From: Elusimicrobia bacterium GWA2_66_18
GTDB lineage: Bacteria > Elusimicrobiota > Elusimicrobia > UBA1565 > UBA9628
Direction: 5' to 3'
Assembly (NCBI GenBank): GCA_001799675.1
Contig: MGTX01000034.1
Coordinates: forward strand, 17,463 to 70,861
Length of the DNA stretch: 53,399 nt
Within the stretch, counting starts at the first letter, position 1, and every line of letters starts with the position of its first letter. A program made the translations under genes and the position numbers. The notes under the pieces were generated by a model, which was not told the DNA's origin, did not search any database, and saw nothing but the letters and a program-made list of their open reading frames with translations. This document shows, in pieces, positions 34,858 to 44,746 of the stretch.

Positions 34858-35957
34858 CGGACCTCCGGGGTCGGGGGGCTTTCAGGGGCGGGTTGCGGCT
34901 TGACGATGGGGCCGGCTCGTGTTGCGGACCAGGTATAGCGGTTTTGCGCATTCCAGAGGATCCAGCCCTGGACGCCCAACTCCTCGGCGGCCTGGATCTG
35001 CGCGCGCACGTGCGCGGGCGTGTAGCGCACGCCCATCGAGAAGTCCTGGAGGTACGGCCTCAGGGCCTGCGGGCGAGCGTCGAGGCGCGTCAGGGCATCC
35101 TTGATGCCGTGGCGGATGGTCAGGTACGGCTGGCGGTTGGGACTCTTGAGGCCGTACTCGCCCTTGGCGTAGTGGGAGGGATACATCATGGGCGAGATGT
35201 AGTCCACGAGGTCGGCCATCTGATCGAGGCGCTGGCCGATGCCCATGCCGTTGTCGACGCTCGCGGTCAGCCCGAAGGTGCAGATGGAGAGTTTGACGCC
35301 CATCGGCTTGAGGCGGGCGCGGGCCAGGGTCAGAAATTCACGCAGGGCTTGCGACGCGGTCGCCGCCGTGTGATCCTTGCGCGAATAGCGGCACTGGCGC
35401 GTCTTGCCGTCGGAGGGGAAGCGGATGTAGTCGTACTGGATTTCGTCGAAGCCCGCGGCCGCGGCGCGCGAGGCGATGTCGATTGCGTATTCCCAGATTT
35501 CTTTTTGGTAGGGATCCACCCAGGCCGTGCCCTTGTCGTTGGTCCAGAGGCGTCCGTCCGGGAAATGGACCGCGAGGTCCGGGCGTGCGCGGGCTAGGTG
35601 GTTGTCCTTGAAGACGGCGATGCGGGCAATGGTGTAGACGCCCTGGTCCTTGAATTCCTTGACCGCGCCGACCAGGTCCGGGATGGCTTTGACGAAGGCG
35701 CCGGACTTGTCGGCCAGGGGCACTCCCTTGACGAAGACACAGCCGTCGTAGTCCTTGAGGGCGATCGCCACGGCGTTGAAGCCGGCGGCCTTCATCTCGC
35801 CCAGGAAACGGCGGCGGGCCTTCGCGGAGCCCGCGGCCCATCCGGTGAAGTGCACTCCCCGCAGGGTCGTCGTTGAAGCGGGTTCCGCGTCGCGGGCGGC
35901 TTCGCCGGCGAAGGAGGGGGCCGAAAGCAGCAGGAAGAGCGTCAGGGGTGCGAACAC
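34854..35957 (-). CDS. DUF4015-type putative glycoside hydrolase, exported
   Basis: About 367 residues starting at the GTG 35957, which gives a clean signal peptide (MFAPLTLFLLLSAPSFAGEA). The body matches the DUF4015/GH-like TIM barrel: GFNAVAIALKDYDGCV, VYTIARIAVFKDNHLA, WVDPYQKEIWEYAIDI and GFDEIQYDYIRFPSDG, where the acidic residues at the strand ends are probable catalytic ones. It probably acts on an envelope or exogenous polysaccharide; the substrate is unknown. Four-base overlap with the M16 gene. Confidence 0.82.
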   Translation of the reverse strand: MFAPLTLFLLLSAPSFAGEAARDAEPASTTTLRGVHFTGWAAGSAKARRRFLGEMKAAGFNAVAIALKDYDGCVFVKGVPLADKSGAFVKAIPDLVGAVKEFKDQGVYTIARIAVFKDNHLARARPDLAVHFPDGRLWTNDKGTAWVDPYQKEIWEYAIDIASRAAAAGFDEIQYDYIRFPSDGKTRQCRYSRKDHTAATASQALREFLTLARARLKPMGVKLSICTFGLTASVDNGMGIGQRLDQMADLVDYISPMMYPSHYAKGEYGLKSPNRQPYLTIRHGIKDALTRLDARPQALRPYLQDFSMGVRYTPAHVRAQIQAAEELGVQGWILWNAQNRYTWSATRAGPIVKPQPAPESPPTPEVR

Positions 35958-35988
35958 AGACGAAGACGATACAAAATCCGCGGCTCGC

Positions 35989-36852
35989 TCAGCGCCGGGG
36001 GGCGAGGAGGAGGTCGCGGCGCAGGGACTCCTCGCCGATGATGTCGACGAGGGGCGTCGAGTGGATGTCGCCGCTGGCGGCGCTGTTGATGAGCGTTGCG
36101 CGGTCCGGCTTGGACAGCCGGGCGTAGGGAATGTCGGACTCATGGAACACCGACGGGAAATATCGCTCGTCGTCGCAGAGAACGTCATAGCCGGCCGCGT
36201 CGGCCTGGCGCGTGAGCATGATCGAGTAGCGTCCGTCCGAGTCGGACCGGACGGTCCACTGGGTTGGTTTCAGGAGAAAAAGGACAGAGGAATCTCCTTC
36301 CGGGTCGCTGCTGAGGAAGCGGATCTGGACGCCCGGCGCCGGCGCGAGGGTCCTGAGGTTGAAGACGCGGCCATAGACGATCCAGTTCCCGGGGGTCGGC
36401 GAAGGCGGAGGCAGGTCGGGCAGAGAGCCGGGCGCGGCCTTGACCGGCGCGGCGGCCGTGGTCGCAGTGGGGACGGGGACGGCGGAGGTGGGCGGCGGCG
36501 CGTTTTGAGGGGCTGGCGCGGGCGGGGGAGTCTCCAGAGGGCGCCGCTTCGAGGCGGCGTAGGTCTCGGGATTGCACGCCTCATCGACGATCCGGGTGAT
36601 GCGCGCGCGGACGGCGGAGGCGGCGTCGTGCAGCCAGACGCGGCGCAGATAGACCGCGCGCCCCAAGGCGAGAAGGACCGCCAGCGATCCGATGACCTTG
36701 AAGGGGAGGCGGCGGCGCTGGACCGCATCCGCACGGACCTGGGTGTAGCCGCGCGTGATCTCGTACTTCGTGCGCCCGCGCAGGCACACGGGACAGCCGG
36801 GGTCCGAGAGGTTGAGTTCGGTCCCGCACCCAGGGCAGGGGATAGTAGCCAT
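35989..36852 (-). CDS. Zinc-ribbon membrane protein with carboxypeptidase-regulatory-like domain
   Basis: A 287-residue protein in four parts: a zinc ribbon (IPCPGCGTELNLSDPGCPVC, residues 5-23), one membrane helix (about 50-68, VIGSLAVLLALGRAVYL), a Pro/Ala-rich linker (105-150), and a beta-sandwich like carboxypeptidase-regulatory domains (IVYGRVFNLRTLAPAPGVQI, SDSDGRYSIML). Function unknown; the ribbon would be cytoplasmic and the beta domain outside. TATAAG lies six bases before the ATG, overlapping an AAGGA. Confidence 0.65.
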   Translation of the reverse strand: MATIPCPGCGTELNLSDPGCPVCLRGRTKYEITRGYTQVRADAVQRRRLPFKVIGSLAVLLALGRAVYLRRVWLHDAASAVRARITRIVDEACNPETYAASKRRPLETPPPAPAPQNAPPPTSAVPVPTATTAAAPVKAAPGSLPDLPPPSPTPGNWIVYGRVFNLRTLAPAPGVQIRFLSSDPEGDSSVLFLLKPTQWTVRSDSDGRYSIMLTRQADAAGYDVLCDDERYFPSVFHESDIPYARLSKPDRATLINSAASGDIHSTPLVDIIGEESLRRDLLLAPRR

Positions 36853-36893
36853 TCTATCCTTATAACACTCCCGGGGAGGTTCCGTCCAGCCTC

Positions 36894-36918
36894 ATTCTTG
36901 ACTGAAAATGTCATGTAT
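36894..36918 (+). promoter_or_regulatory. IscR type-1-like (Rrf2) operator before sufB
   Basis: The 25 bases here agree at 21 positions with the E. coli IscR type-1 consensus (ATASYYGACTRWWWYAGTC then RRSTAT), including the GACT core and the outer ATnC and TAT. The site covers the -35 and most of the spacer of the sufB promoter, so binding would repress. A cysteine-containing Rrf2 regulator is encoded within the same gene run at 42559. Confidence 0.65.
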
Positions 36919-36926
36919 GCTACACT
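36898..36926 (+). promoter_or_regulatory. Promoter of the suf operon
   Basis: TTGACT (36898-36903), 17-base spacer, TACACT (36921-36926) preceded by TGC as an extended -10. Expected start near 36933, giving a leader of about 30 bases to the sufB ATG. Confidence 0.8.
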
Positions 36927-36962
36927 GGCTTTGCCGATCATTCCTTCAAATCAAGGCAAGTC

Positions 36963-38402
36963 ATGGCCAACCAAGACGTCAAAGATCTCGCGGATAGGGA
37001 GTACAAGTACGGCTTCCAGTCGGACGTCGAAGACGATCAGGTCCCCAAGGGCTTGAGCGAGGACATCGTTCGCCTGATCTCCAAGAAGAAGAACGAGCCT
37101 TCCTTCATGCTCGACTGGCGTCTGAAAGCCTACCGGCATTGGCTCACGATGAAGGAGCCGACCTGGGCCGAGGTCCGCTATCCCAAGATCGACTATCAGG
37201 AGATCATCTACTACTCGGCCCCGAAGTCGAAGAAGAAGCTTTCCTCCATGGACGAGGTGGACCCGGAGATTCGGGCGACCTTCGAGAAGCTGGGCATCCC
37301 GCTCGAGGAGCAGAAGATCCTATCGAACGTGGCGGTGGACGCCGTGTTCGACTCGGTGTCGGTCGTGACGACTTTTAAAAAAACCCTGGCCGAGGCGGGA
37401 GTCATCTTCTGTTCGTTCTCGGAGGCGGTCCATGAGCATCCCGATTTGATCGAGAGATATCTCGGTTCGGTCGTGCCCTATACGGATAATTTCTTCGCGA
37501 CGCTGAACTCCGCCGTCTTCTCGGACGGTTCTTTCTGCCACATCCCGAAAGGCGTCAAGTGTCCGATGGAACTCTCGACCTATTTCCGGATCAACGCCAA
37601 GAACACCGGCCAGTTCGAGCGCACGCTGATCGTCGCCGACGAGGGAGCCTGCGTCAGTTATCTTGAAGGATGCACGGCTCCGATGCGCGACGAGAACCAA
37701 TTGCATGCCGCCGTCGTCGAGTTGGTGGCCATGGGCGACGCCGAAATCAAGTACTCCACCATTCAGAACTGGTATCCCGGCGACAAGAACGGCAAGGGAG
37801 GCATCTATAACTTCGTCACCAAGCGAGGCAAGTGCGCGGGCGACCGCTCCAAGATTTCCTGGACCCAGGTTGAGACGGGGTCCGCGATCACTTGGAAATA
37901 TCCTTCCTGCCTGCTGATCGGCGACGAGTCGGTCGGCGAATTCCACTCGGTGGCCCTGACCAACCATTACCAGCAGGCCGACACCGGCACGAAGATGATC
38001 CACATCGGTCGAAACACCAAGTCGACGATCATCTCCAAGGGCATCTCCGCCGGGCACGGCAAGAACGTCTACCGCGGGCAAGTCAAGATCGCCAGGTCGG
38101 CCGTCGGGGCGCGCAATTACTCCCAGTGCGATAGCCTCCTCCTGGGAGACCAGTGCGCGGCGCACACCTTCCCGACCCTGGAGGTCTCGAACGTCTCCTC
38201 CACCGTCGAGCACGAGGCTTCCACCTCCAAGATCGGAGAGGACCAGCTCTTCTACCTGCGCCAGCGGGGGCTCTGCGTGGAGGACGCCGTCGGCATGATC
38301 GTCAACGGCTTCTGCAAGCAGGTCTTCAACGAGCTTCCGCTGGAGTTCGCGGTCGAGGCTCATAAACTCATGAACATCTCTCTCGAAGGGAGCGTCGGTT
38401 AA
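36963..38402 (+). CDS. sufB: Fe-S cluster assembly scaffold SufB
   Basis: A 479-residue SufB. Typical stretches: [20 protein letters not shown] at the N-terminus, [59 protein letters not shown] and [20 protein letters not shown]. With SufC and SufD it builds Fe-S clusters. It is the first gene of the operon, downstream of a strong promoter and an IscR-like box, and is followed by sufC after 10 bases. Confidence 0.97.
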   Translation: MANQDVKDLADREYKYGFQSDVEDDQVPKGLSEDIVRLISKKKNEPSFMLDWRLKAYRHWLTMKEPTWAEVRYPKIDYQEIIYYSAPKSKKKLSSMDEVDPEIRATFEKLGIPLEEQKILSNVAVDAVFDSVSVVTTFKKTLAEAGVIFCSFSEAVHEHPDLIERYLGSVVPYTDNFFATLNSAVFSDGSFCHIPKGVKCPMELSTYFRINAKNTGQFERTLIVADEGACVSYLEGCTAPMRDENQLHAAVVELVAMGDAEIKYSTIQNWYPGDKNGKGGIYNFVTKRGKCAGDRSKISWTQVETGSAITWKYPSCLLIGDESVGEFHSVALTNHYQQADTGTKMIHIGRNTKSTIISKGISAGHGKNVYRGQVKIARSAVGARNYSQCDSLLLGDQCAAHTFPTLEVSNVSSTVEHEASTSKIGEDQLFYLRQRGLCVEDAVGMIVNGFCKQVFNELPLEFAVEAHKLMNISLEGSVG

Positions 38403-38412
38403 AAGGGGTCCC

Positions 38413-39171
38413 ATGCTCAAGATCAAAGATCTTCACGCCAAGGCCGGCGGCAAGGCCATCCTCAAAGGACTCTCGCTCGAAGTCAAGCCCGGGGAGGTCC
38501 ACGCCATCATGGGCCCCAACGGCTCGGGTAAGAGCACTCTCTCCTACGTCCTGGCCGGGCGCGAGGGCTATGCGATCACCGGAGGCGGCGTCGAATATCA
38601 GGGCAAGGATCTCCTGGCGATGGAGCCCGAGGTGCGCGCGCGCGAAGGCGTGTTCCTCGCCTTCCAGTACCCCGTGGAGATCCCGGGCGTCTCGAATAAG
38701 TATTTCCTCAAAGCCGCCTTCAACGCGATGCGCAAGCACCGCGGCGAGCCGGAGATGGACGCCGGCGCTTTCTTGAGGTTCGTCAAGGAAAAGGCCAAGC
38801 TCGTGGAGATGGACCCCTCCTTTCTGAATCGCTCCGTCAACGAGGGTTTCTCGGGCGGAGAGAAGAAGCGCAATGAGATACTCCAACTCGCCGTGCTGGA
38901 GCCGACGTTGGCGCTGCTTGACGAGACCGACTCCGGCCTCGACATCGACGCCCTCAAGAGCGTGGCCGGCGGCGTCAACCGCCTGCGCGATCCCAAGCGC
39001 TCGGTCGTCCTCATCACCCACTACCAGCGCCTGCTCGACTACGTCGTGCCGGATTTCGTCCATGTCCTCTCCGGCGGCCGCATCGTGAAGTCCGGCGGCA
39101 AGGAACTGGCCCACCAGCTCGAGAAGGAGGGCTACGGGTGGATCGAGGCGGCGGGGAAGGCGGCGGCGTGA
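38413..39171 (+). CDS. sufC: Fe-S assembly ATPase SufC
   Basis: A 252-residue soluble ABC-type ATPase. Walker [15 protein letters not shown], signature [20 protein letters not shown], Walker [18 protein letters not shown], and [12 protein letters not shown] are all classic SufC. It dimerises on SufB-SufD to drive scaffold opening. The stop overlaps the sufD GTG by four bases. Confidence 0.97.
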   Translation: MLKIKDLHAKAGGKAILKGLSLEVKPGEVHAIMGPNGSGKSTLSYVLAGREGYAITGGGVEYQGKDLLAMEPEVRAREGVFLAFQYPVEIPGVSNKYFLKAAFNAMRKHRGEPEMDAGAFLRFVKEKAKLVEMDPSFLNRSVNEGFSGGEKKRNEILQLAVLEPTLALLDETDSGLDIDALKSVAGGVNRLRDPKRSVVLITHYQRLLDYVVPDFVHVLSGGRIVKSGGKELAHQLEKEGYGWIEAAGKAAA

Positions 39172-40502
39172 CCCCGATCCTCCAGCAGGGCGTGGACTTC
39201 GCGGCGCGCTTTGCTGCGGCCAAGGATCGGCTGCCCGGCGCCGGCCTGCCGTGGCTCGCGTCGGCGCGCGAGAAGGCGTCGACCGACTTCGAGCGCCAGG
39301 GCCCTCCCCGCTCGCGCCGCGCGGACTGGCGCTTCACGCCGGTGGACGCGGTTCTCGGCACGGATTTCGAGCCGGCCGGCAGGCCCAAGTCTCACTCCGG
39401 CTTCGCCGGCAAGGCCCTCTGCCCGCTGACCTTCCACCGCCTGGTGCTGGGCAACGGCCGCCTTTTGCCGGAGCGCTCGCGCTACTGCGACCTGCCGGCC
39501 GGCGTCTCGGTGTCGAGCCTGGCCCAGGCCCTGCAAGACGACCCGGGATCCCTGCGCGAAGATTTGGGCCGCGACCTCTCCGCCGAAGGCCTGCCCTTCG
39601 CCTGCCTCGCCGCGGCCCTCTTCGGGGAGGGCGTAGTCGTGCGCGTGGCGCGCGGCGCGCGCCTCGACCGGCCCCTGCACCTCCTCCTGGCTTGCGACGA
39701 CACCGAGTCGGGACGGCCGCAGATGGCGCATCTGCGGCTCGTCATTATCTTGGAGCCCGGCGCCTCGCTGGAGTTGATCGAGGAATCCCTGGGCGGCGGC
39801 CGCGCGCCCTTCTGGACGAACCTGCTCACCACGGTTCGCATCGGCGCGGGCGCCGGGCTCAAGCATTACCGACTCCAGCGCGAGAACGCCCTCGGCTCAC
39901 AGACATCGGCGACCCTCGTCGAGCTCGGGCGCGGCTCCCGCTACGAGTCCCATGCCTTCTCCTTCGGCGGGGCCCTCCTGCGCGCGGACTTGCGCGTTCG
40001 TCTGGCCGCGGAGGGGGCGCAGTGCTCTCTCAACGGCCTCTGCCTGGTTCGAGGGACGGAGACCGCCGACCACCACACCGTCGTCGAGCACGCGGCCGCG
40101 GGGGGTATCACGCGCGAACTCTACAAGGCGATCCTCGACGAGAGGGGGCGCTTCGTCTTCGACGGCATGGTCCACGTCAAGCCCGGCGCTCAGAAGACCG
40201 ACGCCTCGCTCTACAACAAGAACCTGCTCCTCTGCGACGACGCCGACGTCCATTCCAACCCGGAGTTCCGGATTTTCGCCGACGACGTGTCCTGCAAGCA
40301 CGGCGGGGCGATCGGCCGGCTCTCCTCGGAGGCCATGTTCTACCTGCGCTCGCGCGGGATCGGCGCCTCGGATGCGCGCCGGATGCTCGTCTACGCCTTC
40401 GGCTCGGAGATGATCGAGCGCGTGAGCCTGGAGCCCCTGCGCGAGTCCCTGATGGCCGCCCTCCACGCGCGCATGCCGGAAGCCGCCGAGGAGACCGCAT
40501 GA
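39168..40502 (+). CDS. sufD: Fe-S assembly protein SufD
   Basis: A 444-residue SufD. N-terminal helical part has [19 protein letters not shown] and [10 protein letters not shown]; the beta-helix includes [20 protein letters not shown] and the conserved [20 protein letters not shown] with the functional His. GTG start overlapping sufC (GTGA). It partners SufB in the scaffold complex. Stop overlaps the sufS ATG by four bases. Confidence 0.94.
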   Translation: MTPILQQGVDFAARFAAAKDRLPGAGLPWLASAREKASTDFERQGPPRSRRADWRFTPVDAVLGTDFEPAGRPKSHSGFAGKALCPLTFHRLVLGNGRLLPERSRYCDLPAGVSVSSLAQALQDDPGSLREDLGRDLSAEGLPFACLAAALFGEGVVVRVARGARLDRPLHLLLACDDTESGRPQMAHLRLVIILEPGASLELIEESLGGGRAPFWTNLLTTVRIGAGAGLKHYRLQRENALGSQTSATLVELGRGSRYESHAFSFGGALLRADLRVRLAAEGAQCSLNGLCLVRGTETADHHTVVEHAAAGGITRELYKAILDERGRFVFDGMVHVKPGAQKTDASLYNKNLLLCDDADVHSNPEFRIFADDVSCKHGGAIGRLSSEAMFYLRSRGIGASDARRMLVYAFGSEMIERVSLEPLRESLMAALHARMPEAAEETA

Positions 40503-41758
40503 ACGTCGCCAAGATCCGAGAGGATTTCCCGATCCTCAAGCGTCTCGTGCGCGGCAAGCCTCTGGCCTATCTCGACAACGCCGCCACCTCCCAGAAGCCT
40601 CGTCAGGTGATCGCGGCGCTCGTCGACTTTTACGAGAATCACAACGCCAACGTTCATCGCGGCGTACACACCCTGTCGGAAGAGTCCACGGCCATGGTCG
40701 AGGCCGTCCGCGCCAAGACCGCGGCCTTCCTCAAGGCTCCCAAGCCCGAAACGATCATCTTCACCCGCAACGCCACCGAGTCCATCAACCTCGTGGCCCA
40801 TGCCTGGGGCCGGAAGTTCCTCAAGGCCGGCGACGAGATCGTCGCAACCGAGATGGAGCATCACTCCAACATCGTCCCCTGGCAACTCCTCGCCGAGGAG
40901 AAGGGGGCGGCGCTGCGCTTCGTGCCGGTCGAACTCGACGGCACGCTCGACCTGGACAAGGTCAAGGCGGCCATGACGCCGAAGACGAAACTCTTCACGT
41001 TCACGGCCCTCTCCAACGCCCTCGGAACGGTCAATCCCGTCCCCGAGATGATTCGAATCGGCAAGTCCGCGGGCGCGGCCGTTCTGGTGGACGCCTGCCA
41101 ATGGGCTCCGCACCGCCCCATCGATGTCGGCGCATGGGGAGCGGATTTTATCGTTTTTTCCGCCCACAAAATGCTTGGGCCCACGGGCATCGGGGTGCTC
41201 TGGGGGAGAGAGGAGCTCCTTGAGGATATGAATCCGTTCCTCGGAGGCGGCGACATGATCCAGCATGTGACGCTGGAGAAGTCCACATGGAACGCAATCC
41301 CTTACAAGTTCGAGGCCGGCACGCCCAACTTCGCCGACGCCGCAGCCTTCGGTCCGGCCCTGGATTATCTGAATGCAGTGGGGCTGGGCGCGATGCGCGA
41401 GCACGAGGAGGCCCTGGCCGCGAAGGCCGTGGCCATCCTCGAGGCGGAGAGTTCCGTGCGCGTGCTCGGCCCTAAGGACCCGGCCAAGCGTTCGGGCGTG
41501 GTCTCCTTCAATCTGGCGGGCCTGCATCCGCACGACGTGGGGACCGCCTTCGACCTGGAGGGCGTGGCGGTGCGCGTAGGCCATCACTGCTGCCAGCCCC
41601 TCATGCATAAGTTGCAGTGCGGCGGGACCGCGCGGGCCAGCTTCTATCTCTACAACGACGAGTCCGACCTGGAGGCCCTTGCCCGCGCGCTCCAGCGCAC
41701 GGTCGAGTTCTTCGGCGCGCGCTCCTCGAAGGCCCGTCCTCAGGCGGGGGCGCGCTGA
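40499..41758 (+). CDS. sufS: Cysteine desulfurase, SufS type
   Basis: A 419-residue class II PLP enzyme that supplies sulphur. N-terminal LAYLDNAATSQKPRQVI, RGVHTLSEEST, TEMEHHSNIVPWQLLAEEKG, PLP Lys in FSAHKMLGPTGIGVLWG, active Cys in RVGHHCCQPLM (a Cys pair where Cys-Ala is most common). ATG start overlaps sufD. Its partner SufU is encoded next, overlapping by one base. Confidence 0.96.
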   Translation: MNVAKIREDFPILKRLVRGKPLAYLDNAATSQKPRQVIAALVDFYENHNANVHRGVHTLSEESTAMVEAVRAKTAAFLKAPKPETIIFTRNATESINLVAHAWGRKFLKAGDEIVATEMEHHSNIVPWQLLAEEKGAALRFVPVELDGTLDLDKVKAAMTPKTKLFTFTALSNALGTVNPVPEMIRIGKSAGAAVLVDACQWAPHRPIDVGAWGADFIVFSAHKMLGPTGIGVLWGREELLEDMNPFLGGGDMIQHVTLEKSTWNAIPYKFEAGTPNFADAAAFGPALDYLNAVGLGAMREHEEALAAKAVAILEAESSVRVLGPKDPAKRSGVVSFNLAGLHPHDVGTAFDLEGVAVRVGHHCCQPLMHKLQCGGTARASFYLYNDESDLEALARALQRTVEFFGARSSKARPQAGAR

Positions 41759-42213
41759 TGGAAGGCGACGCGGAGCTCCAGGACCTATACCGCGAGGTCC
41801 TTCTCGACTACTTCCGATCCGGCGCGCGCAAGGGCAAGGCGGACCCGGCCGACCTTCGCGCGCACGGGATCAACCCCGTCTGCGGCGACGAGCTGGAGAT
41901 CACCGCGCGCCGCGAGGGCGGAAAGATCGTCCAATTGCGCTATGCCGGTCACGGCTGCGTCATCAGCCAGGCCTCGGCGGCCATGATGGCCGAGGCGCTC
42001 GAAGGCGTCGACGTGGAGAAGGCCAAGGAGCTCATCCGGTCCTTCAAGAAGATGATGATCGAGAACGCCCCCGTCGGTTCCCTTCCGGAGGAGCTTGAGG
42101 CGCTCCGCGCGCTGGAGGGCGTGCGCCGCTTCCCGCTGCGGGTTAAGTGCGCGACGCTCGGATGGAACACCATCGCGCAGGGCCTCGAGAACGGGGCCGC
42201 CAAGGAGTCATGA
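41758..42213 (+). CDS. sufU: Zinc-dependent sulfurtransferase SufU
   Basis: A 151-residue protein. Zinc ligands are in NPVCGDELE (Cys, Asp), GHGCVISQASAAMM (Cys) and LRVKCATLGW (Cys), the SufU pattern with the extra insert between the second and third ligands that separates SufU from IscU. It accepts persulphide sulphur from SufS and hands it to SufB. ATG overlaps the sufS stop (TGATG). Confidence 0.93.
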   Translation: MEGDAELQDLYREVLLDYFRSGARKGKADPADLRAHGINPVCGDELEITARREGGKIVQLRYAGHGCVISQASAAMMAEALEGVDVEKAKELIRSFKKMMIENAPVGSLPEELEALRALEGVRRFPLRVKCATLGWNTIAQGLENGAAKES

Positions 42214-42551
42214 TGACCGATACCACGGCGACGGACGACGTGACCTTCCACCAGATCGGCAAGGCGCTCCAGCCGGTTTTCGACCCGGAGATTCACATGA
42301 GCGTCGTGGATCTAGGCCTCATCTACGGGGCCGAACTTGGCGAGAGCGCGAAGGGCCGCAAGGTGACGGTGACCATGAGTCTCACCTCGCCTGCCTGCCC
42401 CTACGGGCCGATGCTGCTTGCCGGCGTGCACTCCGCATTGGCCCGCCTGCCCGGCGTGGCGGACGTGGACGTGGACCTGGTCTTCTCGCCGGCCTGGGAT
42501 CCGCGCACCATGGCGACCGAGGATGCCAAGGAGCAGTTGGGGCTTTACTGA
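42213..42551 (+). CDS. sufT: SufT / MIP18-family (DUF59) Fe-S maturation protein
   Basis: A 112-residue DUF59 protein: KALQPVFDPEIHMSVVDLGL, YGAELGES, MSLTSPACPYGPML (reactive Cys) and VDVDLVFSPAWDPRTMATED. These proteins help deliver Fe-S clusters. I chose the second of two adjacent ATGs (42213) since AAGGAG is then five bases away. The other start is 42210. Confidence 0.9.
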   Translation: MTDTTATDDVTFHQIGKALQPVFDPEIHMSVVDLGLIYGAELGESAKGRKVTVTMSLTSPACPYGPMLLAGVHSALARLPGVADVDVDLVFSPAWDPRTMATEDAKEQLGLY

Positions 42552-42558
42552 GGCGACG

Positions 42559-42975
42559 ATGAGGATCACGAGCTCGATCGAATACGCCACGCGCCTGATG
42601 ATCGCCCTCGGACGGGAACACGGCAAGGCGCCGGTCTCCGCCGAGCGCCTGGCTGAGTCCAACAGCGTCCCGACCGACTACGTCAGCCAGATCCTGGTGA
42701 AGCTGCGCCGCGCGGGGATCGTGAAGAGCCGCCGGGGCAGTGCCGGGGGCTACGCGCTCTCGCGTCCGCCTGCGGAGGTGACTCTCGGCCAGGTTGTGCG
42801 AGCCGTCGACCGCGGCGTCCTCGAAGATGTTTGCGGCAAATACGATGCGGGCGCGAAGAATTGCCATCATCAAGAGGCGTGCGCCATTTCCCCGGTCTGG
42901 AGCCGGCTCGGGGCCGTCATCACGGAATACCTCGAGAGCGTGACCGTAGCCGCGCTCCTCCAGGGCGATCACTGA
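42559..42975 (+). CDS. Rrf2-family Fe-S regulator (IscR/SufR-like)
   Basis: A 138-residue winged-helix regulator. The HTH is RLAESNSVPTDYVSQILVKL followed by the wing SRRGSAGGYALSRPP. The effector region has three Cys (VCGKYDAGAKNCHHQEAC; spacing C-x9-C-x5-C), the arrangement used by Rrf2 proteins to bind a cluster. It is likely a cluster-sensing repressor of the operon it lies in, through the IscR-like site at 36894-36918. Which cluster it binds cannot be told. Confidence 0.9.
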   Translation: MRITSSIEYATRLMIALGREHGKAPVSAERLAESNSVPTDYVSQILVKLRRAGIVKSRRGSAGGYALSRPPAEVTLGQVVRAVDRGVLEDVCGKYDAGAKNCHHQEACAISPVWSRLGAVITEYLESVTVAALLQGDH

Positions 42976-42990
42976 CTCACGGGAGGAATC

Positions 42991-43221
42991 ATGTCCGTCA
43001 AAGAACGCGTTGAGAAGGTTCTCGAGAAGATCCGTCCTTACATCCAGTCCGACGGCGGCGACATCTCGCTCGTCTCGGTCGACGAAGCCGCCGGTATCGT
43101 CAAGGTCAAGCTGCATGGGGCCTGCGGCTCGTGCCCCAGCTCCACGGCCACCCTCAAGGGCGGCGTCGAGCGCATGGTCCGCCAGGAGATCCCGGAGATC
43201 AAGGAGGTCGTTTCCGTCTGA
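42991..43221 (+). CDS. NifU C-terminal (NFU) domain Fe-S scaffold
   Basis: A 76-residue stand-alone NFU domain: VEKVLEKIRPYIQSDGGDI, then VKLHGACGSCPSSTATLKGG with the CxxC cluster site. It carries 4Fe-4S clusters to client proteins, of which NadA (encoded downstream) is a plausible one. Good Shine-Dalgarno GGGAGGA before the ATG. Confidence 0.93.
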   Translation: MSVKERVEKVLEKIRPYIQSDGGDISLVSVDEAAGIVKVKLHGACGSCPSSTATLKGGVERMVRQEIPEIKEVVSV

Positions 43222-43229
43222 CGGTCCCC

Positions 43230-44036
43230 ATGCGAGTCGAGCTTCATTGCCACTCCCTGTTCTCGGACGGGACCCTCTCTGTGACCCAGTTGGTGGAGCG
43301 AGCGGTTAAGTCCCGGTTGGAACTGCTTATCCTAACCGACCATGACAGCGTTTCCGGGGGACCCGAGTTGTTCGCCGCGGCGGGTGCGGCCGGCCTTGCG
43401 GCGCGTCTTGGCATCGAAATCAACTGCGCCGGGACCGACCAGATCCACATCCTGGGCTACGGCTTGCGCGTCGACGCGGAGGGCTTCGCCGAGCGTCTGG
43501 CGGACTTCCGCGAGCGTCGGATCGTTCGCGCCCGCATGATCGTCGAGAAGCTCCGCGCCTTGGGCTGCGCCGTCGACTATGACGACGTCCGTGCCTCCGC
43601 CCAGGAGACCCTCGGCCGCCCCCATGTGGCCGACGCCTTGCGTCGCAAGGGTATAGTCAAGAGCCGCCAGGAGGCCTTCGACCGCTTCCTGGCCAAGGGC
43701 AAGGCCGCATACGTCCCGCCCATGGGCCCGAGCCCGGAAGAGGCCATCTCCCTGATTCGCGACGCGGGCGGTTTCGCCTGCCTGGCGCACCCGCAGACGG
43801 CGGGCAAGGCGCCGGAGTTGGAGAAGCTTTTCCGCGCGGGCCTGGAGGGCATCGAGGTCCACTACGGCGCCCACACCCCTTCGCAGAGGCTCGCCTACGG
43901 CGACTGGGCCGAGAAGCGCCGCCTCCTCGCTTGCGGGGGCAGCGACTGCCACGGGCCGGGCACGGGCCGCGACGCGCGCTTGGGCGTGGAATACGGCGAA
44001 GCCGCCTACGGGGCGCTGATGGAGAGGATTTTTTAA
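43230..44036 (+). CDS. PHP-domain phosphoesterase
   Basis: A 268-residue PHP protein with the four metal motifs: ELHCHSLFSDGTLS, LTDHDSVSG, FACLAHPQTAG and GGSDCHGPGTG. It is closest in pattern to the RnaAM/YciV group of nucleoside bisphosphate phosphatases or 5'-3' RNA exonucleases. Starts eight bases after the NFU gene; stop TAA overlaps the next ATG by one base. Confidence 0.9.
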   Translation: MRVELHCHSLFSDGTLSVTQLVERAVKSRLELLILTDHDSVSGGPELFAAAGAAGLAARLGIEINCAGTDQIHILGYGLRVDAEGFAERLADFRERRIVRARMIVEKLRALGCAVDYDDVRASAQETLGRPHVADALRRKGIVKSRQEAFDRFLAKGKAAYVPPMGPSPEEAISLIRDAGGFACLAHPQTAGKAPELEKLFRAGLEGIEVHYGAHTPSQRLAYGDWAEKRRLLACGGSDCHGPGTGRDARLGVEYGEAAYGALMERIF

Positions 44037-44746
44037 TGATCGTGATCGCCCACCGAGGAGCCAGCGGCCACGCTCCCGAGAACACGATGGCGGCTTTCGT
44101 CCGCGCCCTGGAACTGCGCGCGCGGGCCATCGAGCTCGACGTCCACCAGACCCTGGACCGCGAGTTGGTCGTGGCCCATGACGACGACCTGCGACGCTGC
44201 GGGCGCGACCCCCGCCGCTTGAAGACCCTCCATTGGGACGAGGTCGCGAAGGTGGAGGTGGGCTCCTGGTTCGACAAACGCTTCGCCGGCGAACGCCTGC
44301 CGCGCCTGGAGGAGGTCTTCGACCTGGTCCCGCCCTCCGTCGAGCTTCATGTCGAGCTTAAGCACGGCACGCGCGTCTATCCCGGCATCGAGCGGAGGGT
44401 CGTCGACCTCATCTGCAAGCACGGCGCGCTGCCTCGGACCGTCGTCTCCAGCTTCGACCACGAGGCCCTGTGCTCGCTGCGTTCGCTCGATGAGAATGTC
44501 CGCCTGGGCTATCTCATCGGCCTGACCACGCTCAAGACCGCGCTGAGCGAGATGAAGGACCTCGCCGCCGAGAGCCTGAACCTGAGCGTGCGTCAGGCGA
44601 CGGCGCGCGCGGTCAAGGCCGCCCACGACCTCGGCTTCAAGGTCCTGGTCTACACGGTCAACACGCCGGCCGACCGGGACCGCCTCGCCAAGCTCGGCGT
44701 GGACGGCATCTTCTGCAACTATCCGGAGTTGGATTTATGGCGGTGA
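44036..44746 (+). CDS. Glycerophosphodiester phosphodiesterase family protein
   Basis: A 236-residue GDPD TIM barrel. Starts IVIAHRGASGHAPENTMAAF (catalytic His and the Glu-Asn pair), then IELDVHQTLDRELVVAHDDD (second catalytic His), LELHVELKHG, and VYTVNTPADRDRLAKLGVDG. It would release glycerol-3-P and alcohols from phosphodiesters. No signal peptide, so cytoplasmic. Overlaps nadA by 10 bases. Confidence 0.92.
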   Translation: MIVIAHRGASGHAPENTMAAFVRALELRARAIELDVHQTLDRELVVAHDDDLRRCGRDPRRLKTLHWDEVAKVEVGSWFDKRFAGERLPRLEEVFDLVPPSVELHVELKHGTRVYPGIERRVVDLICKHGALPRTVVSSFDHEALCSLRSLDENVRLGYLIGLTTLKTALSEMKDLAAESLNLSVRQATARAVKAAHDLGFKVLVYTVNTPADRDRLAKLGVDGIFCNYPELDLWR

